Part shown: piece after piece, positions 58,390-64,000 of the stretch
How the letters are laid out: every line of letters starts with the position of its first letter
Numbering within the stretch: the first letter of the stretch is position 1
From: Motacilla alba alba
Taxonomy: Eukaryota > Chordata > Aves > Passeriformes > Motacillidae
Direction of reading: 5' to 3'
Assembly (NCBI RefSeq): GCF_015832195.1
Contig: NC_052019.1
Coordinates: 868,001-932,000, forward strand
DNA length: 64,000 nucleotides
Made by a program: the position numbers and the translations under genes
Notes under the pieces: generated by a model
Told to the model about the DNA's origin: nothing
Database searches by the model: none
What the model saw: only the letters and a program-made list of their open reading frames with translations

Positions 58390-58980
58390 CAGCCAGCAAT
58401 CCCATTCCTTCCCTTTCCAGCAATCCAAATCCTTCCCTTTCCAGCAATCCCATTCCTTCCCTTTCCAGCAATCCCATTCCTTCCCACACCGTCAATCCCA
58501 TTCCTTCCCATGCCATCAGTCCTTTGCTTTGCTTTCCAGCAATCCCTTTCCATCCCATTCCAGCAATCCCATTCCTTCCCACACCATCCATACCAATCCT
58601 TTGCTTTCCATTTCTTCCCATTCCAGCAATCTCGTTCATTCCCTTTCCATCAAACCCATCCCATCCCTTTTCAGCAACCCCTTTCCTTCCCTTTCCATCA
58701 ATCCCATTCCTTCCCACACCATCAATCCCATTCCTTCCTATGCCATCAATCCCTTTCCTTCCCTTTCCAGCAATCCCATTCCATCCCTTTCCATCAATTC
58801 CAATCCTTCCCTTTCCAGCAATCCCAGTTCTTCCCTTTCCATCAATTCCAATCCTTCCATTTCCAGCAATCCCATTCCATCCCTTTCCATCAATCCCATT
58901 CCTTCCCTTTCCATCAATTCCAATCCTTCCATTTCCAGCGATCCCATTCCATCCCTTTCCAGCAATCCCGCTCCTTCCCG
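58390..58980. repeat. Minisatellite, 20-25-bp unit (CCTTCCCTTTCCAGCAATCCCATT)
   Basis: About 27 copies of CCTTTCCAGCAATCCCATTC with CCATCAATTCCAATCC and CACACCATCAATCCC variants. Minus-strand frames read as NGIDGKGR repeats and are artefacts. Confidence 0.93.
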
Positions 58981-59685
58981 TGCCGTGGGGCTGCTCCTCC
59001 ATCCCGGGGCTGCTCCTCCCTCCCCGCTCGCGCGCCGACCTCTCTCACACCATTTCTCGCACCGACCTCTCACACACCATTTCTCGCTCTCCTCTCCAGG
59101 TGGAGGTGCCCCTGTGGATTTTTCCAATCCACTCCTTGTTCCCGATAATTGTCTGCGAGGCTGCGCTGACAGCCTGCGAATGGGGTGTGATGTCCATAAT
59201 CAGCCGGGAGAGCTGCAGCCCTCCCACCGCCTCGGCTCCGCGCTGCTCGGGGCAGCCAGGAGACGCTCAGGGGCTGGAGGAAGTCGGGAGAGGGATGGGA
59301 GGGGATGGAGCGTGGCCTGGCTCCCTCCTCCATGGGATCAGGGGGAAAACCCCAGGCGATCCGAGGAGCTGGTGATCAACTTCTGTTTCAAATGAAGTTT
59401 AAGTTGGAAATGAAGCGGTGCCTGCTCTAAAGTCTGCATCTCTGTGCTCCAAAGCTGTTCCTGCACATCCCTTTCCCTGCTCATTCTCAGACCCCACAAG
59501 GAGTGGTTGGATCTCTCGGAGCGAAAACTCAGCCTGGCAGCTCCTCCATGGAGCCCCGAAATCGCTGGAGCTGAGCAGCCATTCCCAAAGGCACAGCCTT
59601 GTGGGGGACAAGGACATGGGGCTCTCTGGGAATGCTCCCAGTGCCCATCATCATCCCATCCCTGGAGTTAGGAGCACCTGGCACC
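58981..59685. other. Unique sequence, possible conserved element near 59100-59230
   Basis: 59015-59095 has short repeated CTCTCACACCATTTCTCGC. 59100-59230 (CCCGATAATTGTCTGCGAGG, GATGTCCATAATCAGCCGGG) is balanced in composition and not repetitive, resembling a conserved non-coding block; not an exon of SFXN5. Confidence 0.3.
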
Positions 59686-59689
59686 TGCT

Positions 59690-59815
59690 GGTGCTGCCAA
59701 GCCCATCCCTGGGAGTGTGCCAGGCCAGGCTGGACGGGCTGGGAGCAGCTGGGATGGTGGAAGATGTCCAAGGCAGGGAGTTGGAAGTAGATGATCCTTA
59801 AAGCTCCTCCTGTGA
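59690..59815 (+). mobile_element. CR1 LINE 3' fragment
   Basis: GTGTGCCAGGCCAGGCTGGA, GGGAGCAGCTGGGATGGTGG and GTAGATGATCCTTAAAGCTC in CR1 sense order, ending CTGTGA-like. Confidence 0.6.
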
Positions 59816-61190
59816 CTGTCCCCTCCCAAACTCCATGTGCCTCTCTGCAGCATTTCCTCTCTCGTTTCACTGGGATGTCTCCGTTTCCAGCAGGTTTGTT
59901 CTCATCCGTCCCTTCCCCTCTCCGCCCCAGCAGTGCTGCTGCCTCTGGACAGGATCCAGGTGCATGGAAATTTGGTATGAGACAGCTCCCTCTTGCCTTG
60001 GGCACGGCCCCTCATCCTCCTTGCTCCACCATCTCCCAAACCAGGTGTGTTGTGCTCTCAGCACGAATCCCACATTTCTCCAGCCTCGCTCCAGACTGCA
60101 CCGTGCTCTTCCCTTGAAGCATCCAGCTGTGGGGCTGCTGCGGTCATCCCTGCTGGAATTGTCTTGGGAGTGATGTTTGCTCCTTCCCTTACTCTTGCTC
60201 CTCTCTAAGTTCCTTCCCCACTCGCATCCTGATTGCTTTCCCTTCCCTTAGACTCTTCCATTCTGTTCTCCTTGGCTTGGGAAAGCTCCAGTTGGGAAAG
60301 AGCCCAGTTTTCCATCTCTCTGCCTCCATCTTCACCTCCCAGCCCTAATGAATGAGTTTTTTCCTTCCTTCTCCTAATGCTCTTTTCTCCAGCTCGGCTG
60401 AATGGGACTCATCAGACCCAATTAGTTCCAATCCAATCTGGTGACGGGGGGGGGGATGAGGGATAACCTCCTTTGGAGCCATTCCTTCCAAGTTGACTCT
60501 CCAGGTCCCTTGAACAGCCAGCTCCAGCTGCAGTGCTCAGGGATGTCCTGGAGTTAAATCCCCTAAATCAGTGGAGATTTCACAGCACAGTCCGTGAAGC
60601 AATGTTTGGGTGGTGTCATCTACCAGCTAATGCACGCCAGACTCCTGAGATTCCTCTATTTTATAAAATTCCCTCCCAATATGAAGTGAAATAACGCCTC
60701 TGATGGATTTACTGCTCTAGGCTGGGTTTAAGAGGCGTGGGCTTGGCCATTGCCAATGTCAGGCATTCAAAGCCATCTCTCAGTCTTCGAAACTCTTCAT
60801 AAAAAGGCAGAAAAAAAGCAGGGAATTTTTAAAAATTCCCATTGTTTTAGAAGTGGTGTCTTGGTAGACATGAGGTCAGAACCTTGTGAGACAAGGAGAA
60901 GAAAAGGAGTCAGAAATGTTGGTCTCTGACAGTGCCTGATGGTTTCTGCTTCGAAGTGTGGTGACCTCACAAACATTCTGCTGAGGGAATGTTGTTGATG
61001 CTGGAACGAAACAACAAAGCGGGGAGCTACAGAAATGGCAGGAATTCTTGGCACTCAGGAGGAGGAGGAGGAGGAGGAGGAGGAGGGAGGAAGGGCAGAG
61101 TGCTGCCAGAGGCACAGTAGAGCCCTGGCTGAGCTTCCTCTCCCACTGGCGGTGTTTGATCCCGGTTTGGTGTTGAGGGATGTTAGGAAG
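59816..61190. other. Unique intronic sequence with (GAG)n tract
   Basis: A (GGA)n run at about 61058-61086 and a G9 run near 60447. No exon recognised. Confidence 0.4.
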
Positions 61191-61194
61191 TGTT

Positions 61195-62285
61195 GGTGTC
61201 ACGTATCCCTGTGTCCAGCCATGTGTCCCTGCGTCCAGCCGTGTGTCCCTGGGCCCAGTCACGTATCCCTGTGTCCACTCGTGTCCCTGTGTCCAGCCAT
61301 GTGTCCCTGGGTCCAGCCGTGTGTCCCTGGGTCCAGCTGTGTGTCCCTGGGTCCAGTCACGTATCCCTGTGTCCACTTATGTGTCCCTGTGTCCAGATAT
61401 GTGTCTGTGTGTCCACTCATGTGTCCGTGTGTCCACTCACATGTCCATGTGTCCAGTCACATATTCCTGTGTCCGGTCAGCATAAATCTATCCCTGTGTC
61501 CACTTATGTGTCCCTGTGTCCACTCATGTGTCCCTGTGTCCAGATATGTGTCTGTGTGTCCACTCATGTGTCCCTGTGTCCACACATTTGTCCCTGGGTC
61601 CTGTCACGTATCCCTGTGTCCATTTATGTGTCTGTGTGTCCAGTCATGTGTCTGTGTGTCCAGCTGTGTGATCCTGTGTCCAGCCGTGTGTCCTTGTGTC
61701 CAGTCATGTGTCCCTGTGTCCAGTGACGTATTCCCATGTCCAGTGATGTATTCCTGTGTCCACTCATGTGTCCCTGTGTCCAGCCCTGTGTCCCTGTGTC
61801 CACTCATGTATCCCATGTGTCCCTGTGTCCAGCCATCTATCCCATGTGTCCCTGTGTCCAGCCATGTGTCCCATGTGTCCCTGTGTCCAGAGCTGTGTCC
61901 CTGTGTCCAGCCATCTATCCCTGTGTCCAGCCATGTATCCCATGTGTCCCCGTGTCCAGCCCTGTGTCCCTGTGTCCAGCCATGTATCCCATGTGTCCCC
62001 GTGTCCAGCCCTGTGTCCCTGTGTCCAGCCATCTATCCCATGTGTCCCTGTGTCCAGCCATGTATCCCATGTGTCCCCATGTCCAGCCCTGTGTCCCTGT
62101 GTCCAGCCATGTATCCCATGTGTCCCCGTGTCCAGCCCTGTGTCCCTGTGTCCAGCCATCTATCCCATGTGTCCCTGTGTCCAGCCATGTATCCCATGTG
62201 TCCCCATGTCCAGCCCTGTGTCCCTGTGTCCAGCCATGTATCCCATGTGTCCCTGTGTCCAGCCCTGTGTCCCTGTGTCCAGCTG
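61195..62285. repeat. Minisatellite, 19-20-bp unit (CATGTGTCCCTGTGTCCAGC)
   Basis: About 55 copies of GTGTCCCTGTGTCCAGCCAT with ACGTATCC, CACTCAT and TATCCCATGTGTCC variants. In the second half, blocks of about 60-120 bp (GCCATGTATCCCATGTGTCC...) recur as higher-order units. Confidence 0.95.
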
Positions 62286-62344
62286 CCCCAGCACCCTCAG
62301 CCACATCAAGGGAGTGCTCTGGAGGAGGAAACCCCAGCAATCCA

Positions 62345-62530
62345 GGCCATTGGAAAAAGCTGGATTTGATCTGGTCACAGAATGGGAATGTGCACCATGG
62401 ATAACTCCCCATCCCTGGCAGTGTCCCAGGCCAGGCTGGACATGGGGGCTTGGAGCAGCCTGGGACAGTGGGAGGTGTCCCTGCCTTGGATGTTCTTTAA
62501 GGTCCCTTCCCACCCAAACCATTCTGGAGT
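62345..62530 (+). mobile_element. CR1 LINE 3' fragment
   Basis: CAGTGTCCCAGGCCAGGCTG, GGAGCAGCCTGGGACAGTGG, TTTAAGGTCCCTTCCCACCC and AAACCATTCTGGA match the sense CR1 end. Confidence 0.8.
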
Positions 62531-62825
62531 CCTGTCAAACTCTGGAGCAGGCTGCCCAGAGAAGCTGAGCTGCAAAGGGAGGCACGGCATAGCAGGAAGC
62601 AGCTTCAGGCTGCGCCAGGGAAGGTTTAGTTGGATTTCAGGAAGAATTCCTTCACCAAAGTTGTCAAGAACAGCTGCCCAGGGCAGGGGTGGCATCCCCA
62701 TCCCTGCAGGGATTTCCCAGCCCTGTGGATGTGGCACTTGGGGACACGGGGCAGTGGTGGCCTTGGCAGTTGGTTGGACTCGATCTTGGAGGGCTTTTCC
62801 AGCCTCGGTGATCCTGTGGTTGTGC
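62531..62825 (+). mobile_element. CR1 LINE 3' part, second copy
   Basis: GAGCAGGCTGCCCAGAGAAG, CCATCCCTGCAGGGATTTCC, GTGGCACTTGGGGACACGGG and TTGGTTGGACTCGATCTTGG in CR1 sense order, ending GGTGATCCTGTGG. It follows the previous copy directly, so two insertions are stacked. Confidence 0.8.
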
Positions 62826-64000
62826 CAGGTTGGGTGTGGTGAATCCCCCCTGGTTCTGTGCCACGTGTCCATCACCAGTGCTGCAGACCCTGCTCGCTGA
62901 CGGGGTGATGGTCACAACAATAAACCTGGCCTTGGTTTTTAGTGATGAATTTGCCTCAACAGCGTCCTTCGGCCAATCCCGAGTAATTAAACTCATTAAC
63001 ATCTCCTTGATGACCTTTTGCGTTGGTGGCCTGAGGTTGAGCAGTTCCTGCCCTGTTTACCCTCATCCTGCCTCATGGCCTGTGGGAAGGAGTTCACAGA
63101 TCAGCCGCAGCAATTTCCAAACTGTAGAAAACAAACCCTCATTAGTTTCCTATATCCAGCCCTTGTGTTGAGGATTTGGAGATGGGATTTAATCTCCAGC
63201 AACATTTAATTTCATCTTCCCAGCAGGGGGGTTGCTGTAAGTGGGGGCTGAGTTCATCACATTAAATCTGGAGGTAAAATGCTTTTATTTCACTGCCCTC
63301 ACAGTGGTGATTTTATTTCACTCCCAGACTCAGCTTTTCTCTTTCAAAAGCTGCTGCTCTTCCACTTCATTGTCAAATCCTCCACCAAACCTCCAAGCTG
63401 GGGCTGCAAACCCAATAAAATTTGTCATGGACACAGATTAACCACATCCAGACTAAATACCTGAGTCCATGAGGCAGACCAGCAAAGCCAGGCTTAAAAC
63501 TGGCTTCTCTTAAAGCCACACAGGATTTTAGACTGTGTTACAGCTTCTGGAGGTGTTCAGACTTTGAAAAGACTCATCCTAACAATTGGAAAATTTAAAA
63601 AAAATAAATCATTCAGTCATTTTTGAGGGGGAAGAAGTTCAAGACAAGCCCTCACCAAGCAGAATCACCATGGCTCTCTCGGACTCAGCTCTAGGGCATT
63701 TGCTGAGGACAAGAGGAGGAGCTCCTGCTTAGGTCTGGGTGAAAACCCTGGGAAAGGTGCTGGAAATATTTCCTGGGGCAGGAGAAGCAGCCCTGTGCTC
63801 GTGCAGGGCTCACCCAGCAGTTGTGCTTCTCCCCCTCTTCCTCCCAGGCTCCGGCACGCCGGGATGTGCTGGGATGTGCATGTATAATGTAGCAGCCTGC
63901 AAAATATCTTCTCCCAGGCTTCTCTTTGCTTTTTAAATCACTCCCCCCCACCAAAAAAAAAAAAATTGCTGTTTTCTGGCAGCTTTCTGATTTTGGCTGA
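62826..64000. other. Unique intronic sequence to window end
   Basis: 62940-63010 (CCGAGTAATTAAACTCATTA, CTCCTTGATGACC) is AT-rich and non-repetitive, a possible conserved element. Ends with an A-rich run at 63951-63965. The next SFXN5 exon was not found. Confidence 0.4.

Noticed and set aside
59098..59240. Possible SFXN5 exon after ctctccag
   Set aside because: The acceptor is good and the frame open, but the peptide does not fit the family at this point and no matching phase-1 start or donor was convincing.

Overview
The window is about 64 kb of bird nuclear DNA, most likely from a songbird. The evidence is numerous truncated CR1 LINE copies (some with the avian ATTCTGTGA tail), long terminal repeats of avian endogenous retroviruses, and a split vertebrate gene with GT-AG introns. 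There is no bacterial or phage gene organisation. Nearly all long open frames here are read-throughs of tandem repeats.

The one gene I can support is SFXN5 (sideroflexin 5, a mitochondrial inner-membrane carrier-family protein) on the + strand. Seven consecutive internal coding exons are visible: 15664-15741, 34702-34728, 36973-37027, 38634-38659, 44553-44606, 47062-47118 and 49933-50002. They total 367 nt, splice in frame through every junction and encode about 122 residues, including the family's HPDT and [12 protein letters not shown] signatures. Two are microexons of 27 and 26 nt. The N-terminal exon(s), promoter and C-terminal half lie outside the window. Everything else is intron: at least 15.6 kb upstream, then 18,960, 2,244, 1,606, 5,893, 2,455 and 2,814 bp, and at least 14 kb after the last exon.

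Layout: 1-17.9 kb is almost wall-to-wall tandem arrays (minisatellites, AT pentamers, a polypyrimidine tract), with one 78-nt exon among them. From 18 to 34 kb are CR1 fragments, further arrays, an AT-rich array at 25-26 kb and GC/CpG-rich unique stretches at 26.3-28 kb. From 34.7 to 50 kb is the exon cluster; its introns hold a 36-38-bp minisatellite, a 600-bp pyrimidine tract, a large inverted repeat, two minus-strand LTRs and a minisatellite starting at an exon's donor site. From 50 to 64 kb is one intron with five more arrays, CR1 pieces, a + strand solo LTR and a possible small minus-strand coding segment.

Tandem arrays cover roughly 40% of the window by my rough summing. The points most worth a second look are the inverted repeat at 39.8-40.9 kb, the intron minisatellite carrying splice-like motifs in every unit, the LTR inserted 36 bp after an exon, the G-quadruplex-prone array at 17.3-17.9 kb, and the minus-strand coding-like segment at 56.6-57.0 kb. 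I did not find a convincing new biological system. Functions proposed for the repeats are inference.
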